From Podaxis mareebaensis (taxonomy: Eukaryota > Basidiomycota > Agaricomycetes > Agaricales > Agaricaceae): a stretch of DNA of 64,000 nt. The translations under genes were made by a program, and so were the position numbers. The first letter of the stretch is position 1, and the number at the start of each line of letters is the position of its first letter. This document shows positions 45,791-58,639 of this stretch, piece by piece. The DNA lies in the NCBI GenBank assembly GCA_018524725.1, contig JAEUWP010000483.1, forward strand, positions 62,001 through 126,000, given 5' to 3'. Under the pieces are notes generated by a model. The model saw only the letters and a list, made by a program, of their open reading frames with translations, was not told the DNA's origin and made no database searches.

Positions 45791-46147
45791 ATGGATCCCC
45801 GCTTTTCTGCTACTCAAGCTACTGACACTCAATCCATTCATTCCCTGGATTCAGATGAAGTTATCTCTCTTATTGGGGAGTCTGACTTGGATGATGAAAT
45901 CATCTCAATTGCATCAGACATCAGCGAAAGTGATCCCGTCATTCTTCAACAAGAGGTACAGTGTCTTCACCTTGAGGCGGAGTTGGTGAGTCTGTTGTGT
46001 CACACTTATCACTTGGCATTAATATGCTCCCAGAGAACCCGGCAAATGGAAATTGTCTTTCAGTGGGCAATTCGTGTGATGGCAGTTGTTGTTGTAAGGC
46101 AGCCAAATTTTGCTTGGTTCAATGAAAAGTTGACGCGGTATGCTTAG
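45791..46147 (+). CDS. Small acidic protein, function unknown
   Basis: Start at MDPRFSATQATDTQSIHS. The N-terminal half is acidic and Ser-rich (DSDEVISLIGESDLDDEII). A 48-nt stretch at 45986-46033 begins GTGAGT and ends CCCAG and is in phase, so it is probably an intron; then the product would be about 102 residues ending NFAWFNEKLTRYA. No known domain. It may be expressed or may be a remnant; the frame is open with or without the intron. Confidence 0.4.
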   Translation: MDPRFSATQATDTQSIHSLDSDEVISLIGESDLDDEIISIASDISESDPVILQQEVQCLHLEAELVSLLCHTYHLALICSQRTRQMEIVFQWAIRVMAVVVVRQPNFAWFNEKLTRYA

Positions 46148-46837
46148 GACCGAATACGACAAATGGAACACAATCGTGGCTTGGACTTGTAATTATTTTC
46201 TTGTGAGATTGTAGAATAAACTTTCTCAATTGCACAGGGTTTGCTGGATACTCATGATGGCATAATGATGGGATTTGGGAATGGAATCTGATGTAAATGT
46301 GACCACGTGCACATTGGGGTCAGCAGCAATGCGTCTGTAACTCAGCCTTGAGCTCTGTGTGCATGAAGAGCCATCCTGGTCCTTCATCTGCATACACTTA
46401 CGTGGGCACAGGCTGAGCTCTTTCAGCCACCATATGTCCCTTACCACTATGCCAATGAGTGTCATCTTGACCATGTTACTGCAGCAATGATTCGATGAGC
46501 CGATGAGCCTCTTGTGCCTTCTGCACTTGTACACGACCATGGGGAGCACTTCCTGCCCTCTTTGTGGCCATACATTGTCTGTTGGCTGGAGTCACATTGA
46601 CCCTGCAGACCTGACCTGGATATGTGCATATGCCCATTGGCTCTTTTTTAGAACAAGGCTCCTTAGAAGGTGCATTGAATTACTGCATGTTCCTTTTGTT
46701 TTTTTCTTCATTCCACTAGAAATTTAGTTTCATCCCCATTCGTGTTGCAAATCTCGATAGTCAGGAGCATTCAAAGTCAAGAGATGCCCTAAAACCTACC
46801 CCAGCGATCTCTGCAGGGAGTACCTTGCTGTGTTGAC
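46148..46837. other. Spacer upstream of the coiled-coil gene
   Basis: No coding region could be supported. It probably contains the promoter of the gene starting at 46838. Confidence 0.4.
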
Positions 46838-48282
46838 ATGCCTACAATGAGTCTCATGCCCAACCCAGCATCCGTAGAAAATGGTATGTTGTTGGCGCTA
46901 AGTTATCATGATGAAGGCTAACAACTACATGTTGACAGAGGATTCGCCTGAAAACATAGAATACTCTCAGGTGCTCACTCACAACTGCATGGAACAATAC
47001 ATGGTTCAGGACACGTTGAGCACAAATATTCAGGTGGCTCAGACTTCTCTTAGGAATGTATACTGCTTACAGAGATATATACAGGATGAAATACGCAACC
47101 TGATTAGCGAAAGACTTGATTCATTCTTCATCGGCCTTCGCCAGCAAATGAATGCTGCATCCCTGGACATCCAGGGCTTGGATGATCGTTTGTCCAAGCT
47201 GCAAGAAATGATGGAGGGTTGGTCGTATATGCGGACGTCAGTTAACAGATCTCTGGGAGAAATAGTGGTAGGTTTTACTTTACCAATCACTTCAAGTCAC
47301 TGGATGACATGCGTCAATAGTCTGTCAATCAATCTATCGAGCAAGTGGATGATAAGGCCAAGCACATTGAGCAGGAGCTGTCGAAAGGGAAAAAACAAAT
47401 GGCTTCTTTTGGTCTCAAACTACAGGATTTGGAGCTGAAGTTAACATCAAGGATCTCAGAGGTAGCATGTGGGGTTCGGGAGGGTTGCAACGAAGTCTGC
47501 CAGGATCTTTCTGCGTTCAAATTGAAGTGGTCGCAAGAGCATGACAAAGGTCACATCGTGGTTGATCGGTTAATCTGCAAGATCGAGGAGATGGAATCAC
47601 TCCAGGCGATGGTTATGACGAACCTTAACGATTTCGAGGAGCAGGTTCACAGCCAACTTGGTGCAACTACGAGTCCTTACAGGAGGGGGTCAATGATGTC
47701 CTTGTGCAGGTACAGAATGACCCCCTAAGCTATGCTACAAATTGGCAAGATTTACCTGCTGGGTATGAATCCACTTTGGATGCATGTTTGAAAGAACAAA
47801 ATACCATGCTAACTGAGTTCATCAGTAAGTGTGTGCCATTTAGTCATCGCTCACTGAACTTAAGCACTATAATAGCATTACTAAAAGATCTCAACAGCAA
47901 GATGATTCGCAAATCTTCCATTCCATCTTTAAGGCAGATTCTGCATTCACTTATTCTGTTGCCCCCCGATATGACTCCATTTTTCAACTCATCCCCATTT
48001 ATTCACTCCACCATGACAGATGCAACGCTGCTCCACCATTACATGGAGATAGGCCATAACTTCTTGAATCTTCCTTCCCATCTTTGGGCTAGGTTGCATA
48101 GGAGTTCATTGTGGAACATTCTGCTCAATTGTGTCCACAATAGGAGGATAATAGTGGGAAGCATTGGGATCTTCTCCTTGATAGTCTTGATAGTCTATCT
48201 TCATTATTGGTTTTCAGTCCTATCTGTTGATGACAATGATGACGAACTTTTCCATGCTTTGCGTACCTATCCTTTCTTCTGA
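46838..48282 (+). CDS. Coiled-coil protein with C-terminal membrane anchor, KASH-like layout
   Basis: Start at ATG 46838 (MPTMSLMPNPASVEN), intron 46884-46938 (GTATGT...GCTAAC...ACAG), second exon to 47267, probable 53-nt intron to 47320, then a long helical region (DKAKHIEQELSKGKKQM, RISEVACGVREGCNEVCQDL, IVVDRLICKIEEMESLQAM). Near 47,600-47,680 the frame changes; either a short intron ending at TTACAG (about 47,680) or a one-base indel explains it. The next part (QVQNDPLSYATNWQDLP) runs to 48282. About 45 residues from the end is a single hydrophobic span (IIVGSIGIFSLIVLIVYL), followed by some 25 residues ending ALRTYPFF. Coiled coil, one C-terminal span and a short tail are the layout of KASH proteins that bind SUN domains. 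The tail lacks a clear PPPX end, so that role is inference. Confidence 0.6.
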
Positions 48283-48285
48283 CCA

Positions 48286-49049
48286 ATATAATTATGTACT
48301 ATGTAAACATCTTACTGGCTCCTTATTTAGGTGTTCTCGCCCAGAAATGACTGAACATCATGTTCTATTGTCGATTGCACAAGTACCTAATTGTTATCAA
48401 GTGTTACTATGGGTTACTACCATTTGGCTGGTGTTTTTATGTCTATTCTGACTGCCATTGCTGGGCTCTTAAAAGGATTGTTCGCACCATTCAAACCCAG
48501 ATCTTTGTCATAGTTCAGCTTTCTTATGAAGTCACCAGCCAAACTCGATTCCACCATGTTGGGAGTGGTTCTGCCAAGGTGTGCCAAAAAGTCTTCATAA
48601 TGGGCACAACATCTCATCTATACTGCAGCCACAGGGAGGTTTCTGGTGCCCATGCATCTTTTGATCCTTACAAATGAGTTTATGGCAAAGCGAAGCAGCG
48701 ATTGCCTCCTTTCCATCAGGTCGCTGCTAGAGCAGTCATTAAAAGAAGTCAGAAGCCCGGTCGAAGCAACAAATCAGCCATGCAGGTCAACTCCTCTAGC
48801 ATGACAGAGCATGTCAGGGCTGTGCCTGAGGATCAGGAAATCGGTCCTTTTCATGGAGGCAGAAGAGGGGATAGTCGCCAAACCCCTGAGCACCATGCAA
48901 TGGCTTCAACTTAAGACATAGTAGGCATCGGTAGGAAACATAGGAGGGCAGTCTCAATATCAGATGGCAAACCCCGCAAATGGTCTCATATAAATTCTGA
49001 TACTTCTGAACACGAGGTTGAGGCAATACTCCTGCAACAGACTGGTTCT
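48286..49049. other. No firmly supported gene
   Basis: Contains an open stretch at 48,702-48,914 with basic and Ser-rich sequence but no family signature. It may be an exon of the gene that continues at 49,050. Confidence 0.35.
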
Positions 49050-49325
49050 GTGGACCTCACGGAGGATGAATGGCTTTCCGCAAATGAAGATATGTCATCT
49101 GGTGGGGCTACCACTCCAGAGCCTTCCATGTTTCCAATGGTTCCTCAGCATCCCTCCTCCAGCCCCATGGCACTTATGGAAGAGGAATGGCTTTCTGTGG
49201 ATGACGATGCATCATCTAGGGAGACTATCACTCCAGAGTGTTCCACGTCTTCAGTGGTCCCCCAGTATCCCCCCTCCAACCCTGTGGTATCCCTCAAAGG
49301 TGATCATAGGGTCCATGGTACCTGA
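49050..49325 (+). CDS. Short frame with internal duplication
   Basis: The frame has two copies of a 36-residue unit: LTEDEWLSANEDMSSGGATT followed by PEP..., and LMEEEWLSVDDDASSRETIT followed by PEC..., each ending in a PQHPSSSP or PQYPPSNP stretch. The copies differ at many sites but keep the EEWLS core, which suggests an old tandem duplication under some protein-level constraint. No known domain; probably one exon of a larger gene. Confidence 0.35.
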   Translation: MDLTEDEWLSANEDMSSGGATTPEPSMFPMVPQHPSSSPMALMEEEWLSVDDDASSRETITPECSTSSVVPQYPPSNPVVSLKGDHRVHGT

Positions 49326-50179
49326 ATTACTTTTGATGTAGCTCTCAGTTGTCCAGTTACCTTCAAGCACTGATCTTGCAAAGGGTGAGCTTCAAACTTT
49401 GTTTGAGGGTGTTGTTTGTTGATCAGATCAGTGCCAGATGAGCACCCAGATTCAGATACCCATATAAATGAGGATTTGCAAGCACTGGGTTAGTAATCCA
49501 TGCCATTGACTATCCAAGCCTTCTAAAACCTCTTTGCCATAGTTCCCTACTCAAGAAGGGCTGAAGGGAGTGTTGAAGCTCTTCATGACTGGTCCAGCAA
49601 ATCTGGTATTTTTCCCCATGAGTTTGAAATGTACCCAGCTAAATACTATCTGGACAGGGACTGGTGAGACACTCAATGGCGGAGGCCACTGCGAGAAACA
49701 TGGCACCTTTCATGGCCAAAATTCCAGATGTAATGAGGAAGAGACCGATTGTGAACCCCTTTGTAATGATATTGGGAATGTTGCCACCCCCCGCACCAAC
49801 AAAGAACATGCTGTCGCTGACATTGTGGGTGATACCAACATGAATGTGAATCTTTGTGACCTTGATACAGACGGTGTGTCAAACCATTGTGATAAACAGG
49901 TTCAAGTCTGACTCTGGATAGTGCCAATGAGCAGGATTAACATGAATAATGGGAGGTTGCATGATCTTGTGGCCGACAAGATCAGTTCACATTGGAGCGA
50001 GCTGGACAATGCTGAAGGTTCTTTCTTTCTTTCTCTCTCTCCCTTTTATTTTGTGCTGCTGACAGCTGAGACTTAGGGGGGACACAAGAAGACCAAGAGG
50101 ACATGGTAGAATCGGATCATGATGTTGCAGTGACCAGAGTTAGCTGTGGAATACAGACAGAGGTAACTTCACCTGCTGT
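49326..50179. other. Spacer with unclear coding content
   Basis: A frame at 49,570-49,911 is rich in Cys and His (HCEKHGTFHGQNSRCNEEET) but cannot be placed in a family. A pyrimidine tract (CTTTCTTTCTCTCTCTCCC) lies near 50,022. Confidence 0.35.
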
Positions 50180-51554
50180 ATGTACTATCATTGTTCACAC
50201 AAGGCATCTTCTGATCCCGTAAACAAGCATTGCCCTCACTGTGCGAATCGTCAGAAAAGGAGGATGGAAATGCATAGGCTGGGTGCTTATGATGCCAATG
50301 ATGAGAGTGAAGTCTACGACGACAACCAAGACAATGACAACCAAGACAACGACAACCAAGACAACGACAATGAAGACAACGACAACCAAGACAACGACAA
50401 CCAAGACAACGACAACCAAGACGACAACAATGAAGACAACAACAATGAAGACAATGACAACAAAGATGACAAATCGGGTGATGATACCTATAAGACGCAG
50501 AGCCATACCAAAGGCAAGAAGCGTGGCTGTGACAAGGATTCGGTCTATACCCCTCAATGTTTTGCCCCAAGTGAAACACAATTCAAGGTACTGGATGGAA
50601 CTACTCTTCACAGCAGATGGTTTACAATGGTTTTTAGGCTGATATTCGTGTGCAAATCAGCCAAATATTCAACTATCAGAAGCCTTACACAATCAAAACA
50701 CTGCCAAGGGACCAAGTGGAACAGTTTGGAAGAATGGGGAAAGCTACAGATGGACCCAATCTTGAGACATTTCTCCTCGATTTTGATGGTGAAACTGTAT
50801 TCACTCCGTGGAATGAGTGAATGGCACTGCTTCTTGCTTATAAATATGTGCGGGGCAAGGATCCATTTACAGATGATGTTGTGAAGGTGCAACAGGCTTT
50901 CATGCAACACTTCCAAACACTTCACCACAAGCACAAGAAAAACCGTGCCCCCATAACAGAAGAACAAGTCTTACAAGAAGCACAAGCCCAGTGACAGGAC
51001 AACCAATCTGCCTGGCAGCGTAAGGTGAGCACCTCTACTTCGATAGAATAGGTCTGGTACTAATAGACCTCTAGCTCCAGGATCGTTGTGAAAATGCAGC
51101 GATGCATTATGCATCCTGTGACTCAAAAATGCATGAATTTGCAGATCTTTGGAAACATATGCCTAAGGATGTCTGCAGTGGTGATGAAGCCGTTATCTAC
51201 CCTAATGGAGTGGTTCGGTTTGAAGTAGTAACTCCAGGATGGTGTAACTGTCAAACAGGGAAATGGTTCCAGACTTGGGATCATTTAGCCATGTCCTTGC
51301 GCTATGAAGCTGATGGGAAGCCGAACAGTCTGGGCAGGTTTCCTCATGTCCGTGTCAACCCAATATCTGGGCATAATGATCCACATGCCAAGGCACCTCC
51401 AAGGCTTCCGAGAAACTTTTACGACAATGATTGGTATCAGTCTTTGGATAAATTTGAGCAAAAGAAACTCGAGGCGCAAGAGGTTATGGATCTTGCCTTT
51501 CCAAGGAGCATAATTTGGTGTGTCATTATGCTTTTTGACTACCTCCGGTTCTGA
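50180..51554 (+). pseudogene. Transposase-associated gene with Cys cluster and acidic repeats
   Basis: Begins with a Cys/His cluster (MYYHCSHKASSDPVNKHCPH, then C), followed by a strongly acidic Asn/Asp/Gln repeat tract and KRGCDKDSVYTPQCF. After breaks near 50,640-50,880 the piece DPFTDDVVKVQQAFMQHFQT appears, then an intron and 51,087-51,510 with MHEFADLWKHMPKDVCSGDE, VTPGWCNCQTGKWFQTWDHL and PPRLPRNFYDNDWYQSLDKF. The last motif (PRNFYxxxWYxSLD) is familiar to me from genes that precede Tnp2-type transposases in agaricomycetes. Whether it is the N-terminal part of the transposase or a separate partner gene is open. Stops and frame changes make this copy defective. Confidence 0.5.
50317..50474. 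repeat. 15-bp coding minisatellite (NQDND units)
   Basis: Tandem 15-bp units CAAGACAACGACAAC and variants encode an acidic run of NQDND and NEDND. About ten units. The opposite strand is open too and encodes a hydrophobic Val/Ile run, which is an artefact of the repeat. Confidence 0.9.
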
Positions 51555-51692
51555 AACCTCCCTCAGTGTTGCAGAACATTATGAACACATCAAAATGCAC
51601 CACAACTGGCCATTGCCACCTGATCATCCAACCCTGACTCCACTGTGAACCATTCCACTTTATCAACACATGGACATGCATAGTCACGGAGA

Positions 51693-54600
51693 ATGTATCA
51701 TATATACTTCTGTGTATGCCTCAACATCTTTCCCTGTTTCCATTGTTATCCAATGTCAGAAATATCCACACCTGTACTCCCCGAATCCACCAGACGCTTC
51801 CTGCTACAATGGATTGAGGAAACAGAACAGCGCCTATCACGGCACAATGCTGGTTCACTGTTCACAACTTCCTCTTTCAGATTCTTGGACCTGCCTGCAA
51901 GCCACTCCTTGATGGACTCTTTTATTTCACCTGATGTTCTCCTACTCGATGCCAGATCACCGAATAATACTTTGGTGCTAAGCCACAAAAACTGGTTGAA
52001 GGAGCATGAAGAAGTCGCATCTTCCTACATGGCCAAATATGCCAATCAGAGTGAACTTGCACCACAATTGAATTCACTTCTGTCCAGTCTACGGACAGAT
52101 ATCAGCTGTATTGATGATATGAAACACAAGGAATGGCAGCAGCAGAAGGTGCTCATGGAGGAGAAAAACCAAGTTGACCCAGGTAAGCTGATGATATTTT
52201 ATTAGTTGGTTCCACCCTAATGCATATGTTCTGAAGGAATATACATGACATCCCCGTTTGCTACCATGGAACCATCAGCTGTTATCATTTATATTGTCCT
52301 CCTCTGCCTCTACCTGATTTCTGGTGTCTCGCAAGATCACTGTTCCTTCTATCTCACTGCACTCTCCCTTCAATGCAATCTTCCCCCTGAAGCATCCGAG
52401 GAACGTGCCCCTTTACCAGCCCTCGTCACACTCCTGACAACAATTGAAACGCTACTTCTCTGTTCGAAAATTAAGCCCAAATCAAAATCCTATGTATGTT
52501 GTCCACATTGTTTTTGCCTTTATGATCTGGATGGACCTTGCCCAGACACTTGTGACTTTACTGAATTGCCTGGTGGAAGCGAGTGTGGGATGCAGTTGCA
52601 GATGAAGAGCAGTTTGCCATTGCGCAAGTATGTCACCCATGATTTCAAAGATTGGCTAGCAAGGTTGTATGCGCATCCCGGGATGGAGGACCTTCTCGAT
52701 CGCAGGTTTATGATGTCATCAAAGCCAGGGACCATGGAAGATATATGGGATGCACCCATCCTTAGAGAATTTCGTGGGCTGGATGGTGATATATTCCTGT
52801 GTGACAAAGGGACTGAAGGCCACTTGATTTTCAGTATCAACATGGATGGCTTTAATCCCTATGGGAACAAGCAGTCAGGAAAGCAGGTCAGCGTTGGTGC
52901 AATTTACATGACCTGTCTCAATCTTCCTCATGACATCTGAAACTGCCCCAAGAATGTGTTTCTTTTTGGTGTCATCCCTGGGCCCAAAGAACCTTCAGTC
53001 ACACAAATTAATCATCTCCTTGTTCCACTTGTTGACCTCCTTTTGGAGCTTTGGGATATTGGTATTTACCTTTGATGAATGCCATGATATTCTTCAGGCC
53101 GGAGAGTTACTGGTGCCATGATACCACTGGTCTGTGACCTGATTGCTTCCAAGAAGATGGCTGGGTTTGGAAGTGCATGGTCCAAGAACTTTTGTTCACA
53201 CTGTTATCTGAATCTCAACAACATCGCAAACCTTGATTTTTGATCTTGGAAATGCTGTATGCAATGTCTACATCGTGAGATGGCAGAGGCATGGAGAACA
53301 GCGAAGACGAAGGATGAGCAGGAGGAGATCTTCAACCAGCATGGATTGCAATGGTTGGAACTTCTGCAATTGCCGTATTGGGACCCAACTTCCTATGTTG
53401 ACATTGACTCGATGCACTGCTTCTACCTGGGCCTGTTCCATCGTCATGCGATCAACATCTGGGGGATGGATGTAGGCATGGAGGATGGGGAGGGAGCAAC
53501 ATACCAGAGGCTCAGTGAGGCTCCTACTGGCTGGGAACTCCACAAAGCTTTGACAGCCTTCTCAGATGGCGACTTCAACAAATTCAACAATTTCCATTGG
53601 CATGTTGTGGCCCACATATGCGCATTATTTGGTCTTCACTTTGGTAGAACCAAATCAACCTTGATATCAAATCTCTGCACAGTGAGTCCTACCAACCTTG
53701 CTGGTTCTCACACCACTTGCTGAAACTGCCCAGTATAGAGCTTTGCTTCCTCCTGAGCATGAAGCTTTACATTACCAATCAAAGAATGAAGAACTGTGGG
53801 ACAAAGAATCAGAATCAACCAAAGTGCACACTTCGCCTTCACATGTAAGTTCAGCGGTGATTTTTCTCATTCCTGTTGCTGAGAGACCATAGGCGCCAAT
53901 GACTGCCACCTCTGACAATCAGGTGCCAGGGGATCATCCTTCCGCTGCTTCATTGAAGACCAAACAACATCTGACAGACAAGGACATCACATTCTGGTGG
54001 TTACATGCACCGAAATCGAAGTGGTCAAGCTTCACTGTGGACAATTTGAAGAGAGTCCTTCAGCTCAAGAACCCATCTGCTATTATTGAGGTGGGGACAA
54101 AGGCCTCATTGATCTGAAAAATACAAGATTCGGTAAGTGTTCTGAAATCTGTTCCTACTCAACTATGACTAACTGCTCACCAGTGGAAAAGAGAAGGCAT
54201 TATTGACGAATCTGAAACAGTGAAAGATCCTGAAATGAGGAGGCAGTCGAGGAAGCATGGAACAGTCTCACAAACATCAGCTATTCCCCAAGAGGGGAGT
54301 CTGGTCTGGATGGCTTTGACAACTGACCCAACCCAGCATGAGTTTTGGGTGATGTCTGAACTTGTCCCGGTTGAGAAACCTCAACCATCCAAAGTGCGTT
54401 CCACTTCCAGCATTGCTACAACCTGCTGACATATGATCTCAGCCAGACCGAAATGTCAATACACCTCCTAAGGCTCGCAAGTGGCCAAAGACTTGCATGC
54501 TTGGGTGTCAGATGATACCCGAAATCCGGAAAGACATGTCACGTCTATCACTTCCATTATGGGTCTCCAAAGGTCCAGTGCACCCTGGTCAGGCCAAAGG

Positions 54601-55782
54601 AGGGAAACTGCATGCAGATCAGTGGCGATCATTCTTCATGATCAATCTCCCTATCACTCTTACTCACTTATGGGGCACTGAACCACAGAACAGTTGGAAA
54701 GTGAGAATGCTGGAGAATTTTCTATATTTAGTCAGTGCAGTGAAGGTGGCATCCAAGCGCACCATTACAGAGGAAGATATCTTGTTGTATGAGGCTCATA
54801 TGCACAAGTATCTCACATCATTGTGGGAACTATATCCAGGTCTTGAACTTACACCCTATCAACATATTGCCCTTCATTTTGGTGAGTATTTGTGCCAATT
54901 CGGTCCTACACATGGATGGAGATGTTTCGCATTTGAGAGGTACAATTACCTCCTCCAACAATCATCTACCAATCAACTTTTTGGTACACCACGATTTGTC
55001 CCATTGGACGGGAAGAGCTCATATCCTATTTATCAGGTCAAATGGAAAAAACTATGTTTCAGAAGTTTTGCATGCTGCAAAATTTGCGTGCACTGTTCAA
55101 TGTACACCAACTCCCAAAACAATTTCATCCTCTCATTGATGCATATGGCCACTCTTTCAACCATGACATTCGAGGAACCCTCATGAGTGAGGACCTAGTT
55201 GACCGTAATGCCAATGAAGACTGCACATTTCAAGAGACCGTCACACTTCCAAAGGATATTTACCACCTCTTGGAGAAGTGGGTGAAAGCAGACAGTATCC
55301 AAACAACAATCCAACTTGATTCAAAAGCCCTTCTCCGACAAGCTATCTTCGGTGATGTTATGTACAAGATTGTGAAGTGCTCAGCTCTGGATAGTCAAGT
55401 AATGTTCCACACAGATGATGGTGACAGAAACCCATGGGGTGTTGGCTCTGTTACCCATATTTTCAATCAGAGGCATGAGACAGTTGAAGCGGGATGGATT
55501 TCTGAAACATTTTTCGTTGTATCTCCTTATCAGCCTGTGACACTAGATGACAACTGCCATCAGTGGGTGTTTCGACAAAGCAAGCAGTTTTCGTTTGTCC
55601 CTGGTCAACTTTTTCACAAGGAAGTGATGCAGCCAAGGGTGTTATGCCTCAACCAAATCCTTGGGCATTTTGGTTGTGCACTGACAGATTACGAGGATGG
55701 CTCAGAACACGAAATCTTTCAAGCGATTCCACTGCAGAAGGTAAAGTTGTCCTATCTGTTCTTCATTGGAGTTGCATGTTAA
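51693..55782 (+). pseudogene. Tnp2-type (Plavaka/CACTA-like) transposase
   Basis: The pieces follow a Tnp2-family protein: a helical N-terminal part (RRFLLQWIEETEQRLSRHNA), the Cys cluster YVCCPHCFCLYDLDGPCPDTC (C-x2-C with downstream Cys), FKDWLARLYAHPGMEDLLDR, the DDE-core start NMDGFNPYGNKQSGKQVSVG and AIYMTCLNLP, then GAMIPLVCDLIASKKMAGFG, FCSHC, QLPYWDPTSYVDIDSMHCFY and LGLFHRHAINIWGMD. Later pieces are PVHPGQAKGGKLHADQWRSF, FGPTHGWRCFAFERYNYLLQ and, after a 50-nt intron, QMEKTMFQKFCMLQNLRALF. A TGA follows LPHDI, and three TGA codons lie close together near 53,075 (Arg expected at each). Further frame changes occur near 53,230 and 53,700. The enzyme would cut and move the element by its terminal repeats; it is inactive here. 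It ends 0.2 kb before the right arm. Confidence 0.85.
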
Positions 55783-58639
55783 TACCTTGTTCTTAGTGAG
55801 GAATATTCACGTTTCATTAACACATATTCCCGTATAATGTTTTAAGTCATGTAGTTAGTTACCAGTTGTATGTTCGCAACATATTCACATACTACAGGCT
55901 ACAGGCAGAAAGGCAGAAATACATGAGAATCATTCGTGTGCCATCACGTGGGTGCAATGGCCATTTTGAGAATGCATGAGAAATGGAGAATAAATGGACT
56001 TTACACCTTCCCCATGTCGCCCCCTTGTCGGTATGATCAGATTGTGCATCCTTTGCCATCTGTACGTGTTGTGGGATGTGGAAGAGCCATCCTGGTCCTT
56101 CTGCCTGCCATGGAATGATCCACTCAGGACTTTTCATGTTTCCCGCTAAGCGAGGTTTTGAGTCAACTCTTGTCACCTGCGTTGAACCTCCTGCCACCGT
56201 TCACCTCCTGCATCTCCACAAGTGACAGTTGTGAAGCAGGGTGATCTCACTAGCTCTCTGAACAGATTGTGCCGCATTGGATGCCTTATCCCCCATATTA
56301 TGCTCTTTCAGCACTTGACCCTTGACATGAAGAGCCATATTGTCCTTTCTCTTCTCCATGGAATGAGCCACACTGGCCTTTCCATGCTCTCCTTTTGGGT
56401 CTTCCTTCCTTGAAGTACATGGAGAATGGTCCTAAGCCACAATTGTACCTGTCGCTGCTATCGTTCTCATGTTCATGTGGGTCCACTGTTTCTAGTGTCG
56501 AGACCTTGGTGAAGCATATTGGGGACTTTCTGAGTTTGAGGACTTTGTGAGTATACACTACCAATTGTTGTTCAATCATAATCATTGAAGGAGTTGATGT
56601 GTAATGCAGCCAATATAGACGCCCGGTGGAAGTCGTGTACAGTGTTTTTCATCACTTCTACACCTGATGCACTACTGGCGGGCCAGCTATGATGATATTT
56701 ACTCCAAGTTCCATCATCTGCCTGTTGTGGCAATCCTTGTGCTGCTGATTTTTGGTGAATCATAGCCACTCAGTCTCATATGTGCACACTGAATTTTTTT
56801 TTTTCACAAGTGCTGCCCACCCTACTATTCTCTGTCATGGCAACGATCCCCACTATTTTGGTGTTGAGAGTGCATATCCCAATGATCTTAAGTCTCCATT
56901 CTAACTTCACTCCCAATGGACTGAAAAACAACGTTCATCATGGCTTACACTCAGATGGTCCCAACACTAGGACATCGGGCAGATTTCCAGGTTGGGTGAT
57001 GCCAGGTTCATGTCCAGCTGTATTTGGCCTTTGGGAGTCCACCTCGTTCTCGTGGAACTGAATCCACCTGACAATACCTGACAACTCACAGATATTCCAC
57101 CAGAATAACTGGCAGCTGAGGGTTCCCTTCCCTTACTCACTGACTGAGCGCCCATCAGCTTTATCAGAATTCTGACTCATTCTCATGTCTTCAGAAACTC
57201 CACCTCATGACAAAGTTCCTCTCCGTCGTGACAGTGAACGTGCTCTTGATGAAGCTCTGGAGTGGTGATTATGGGCTGGCAGGCACCCCAACCTAGTGGA
57301 TCCGTGATGGCAAGCATTACCCATAGTCACACTGTTGCCCAATTGCAGAGAACAACATTCTCACTTTTCTCTCAACGTGATTGCCTTGCTACCAGTGGTG
57401 GCCCCTAATACCCATTGGACCTTTACATTGCCCGTTGAAGCATTTGCCATGAGGTCTCCCATCGATCAGGTTGGATTATTGCAATGCAGAACTCTGCAGG
57501 TAAATCAGTATGATATTCATTTGCAGCTATTGCTGATCCTTGTGTAGGAGCTACTACCTACATTTGCATCTGCCCCAGTGCCTTCCATCATGTATGCCAA
57601 TGTGCTCAGCCAGAGCACCACAGTCCTGACAATCTGGACTGAGCTACTCTCCATCAATAGAATAATTGTCTGGTGATTGGACAATTCAAATGAGTGCTTT
57701 CATTGATGAACCAAGAAAGCCCAGTTCCCAAGGAAAGTGATTGTATGTGTCCTCAATCCTTTGCTTATTACCATGCAATTTATATACTACCACCTAGATC
57801 TCACCATCACGCTCACTTCATCTGCAGCATCAACGTCCCATTCAACAATCCACCCACAACTGACAACGCCTCCTTCCAATCTGTGAACAACGAAGACATC
57901 AAACCTTAACGTAATGTTGCCATCAAAACCAACGAGTTTCTATGGCTGAAGTCTAGTGCGTGCATCCCTCCCATATATATTTTCTTTCTCATGACACCCT
58001 CTTCCAGGTTGTCTTTCAGGCAGGAAAATCCTGTTCTCTCACATCCTCTCCCTCCACATGACCCCCGATCCTGAGAGAGGGCACATGAATCATCTCTTAC
58101 CATGCGCCCCACAATTTCAGAGCTATCACAACCCATCAACTGTGTGACCTTTCCAGCTTATTGGTTGGTCTGTCCACCGGTTCCGAATCTTCGCATGATT
58201 CAAGGATCCTACATTCACATTTCTGAGTCTGCTGTGATATCCACTATATGCCTAGGATGAGAGTTTAGAGGTGATGTACAATCACATATGTGCTCTGGGG
58301 AGTTGCCCTTTGAATAGTCGTTGATCATTGCCCAATATATCGTGTACGAACCTAAAGTCTTGGAAGATAACAGTCTAGACTTTACACAAGAGTCCATCAT
58401 GTCAGTGTCCACCTTCTGCACTACAGCTCCCTCCTCAAAGATTTCCACAAAACAGTCCAATTTGTCTTGGATGCTCCCTACCTGGCCCTTGACAACATGA
58501 AGTACTTCACGAGGGATCAGAGCAAAATAGTAGAGCTCAAGGTGAAAGAGTACACCATCCTACTTAATGAGATTGAGCTATTGGAAGTGGTATGCAGGAT
58601 GCAGGACAAACGATTGGCAAACGTGATGCACCTGGTATG

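Noticed and set aside
50195..50611. Hydrophobic minus-strand frame with long Val/Ile runs, like a multi-span membrane protein
   Set aside because: It is the antisense reading of the 15-bp acidic coding repeat.
51693..55782. KDZ-type transposase
   Set aside because: The motifs found (MDGFNPYGNKQSGKQVS, FGPTHGWRCFAFERYN) are those of Tnp2-like transposases; no KDZ signature was recognised.
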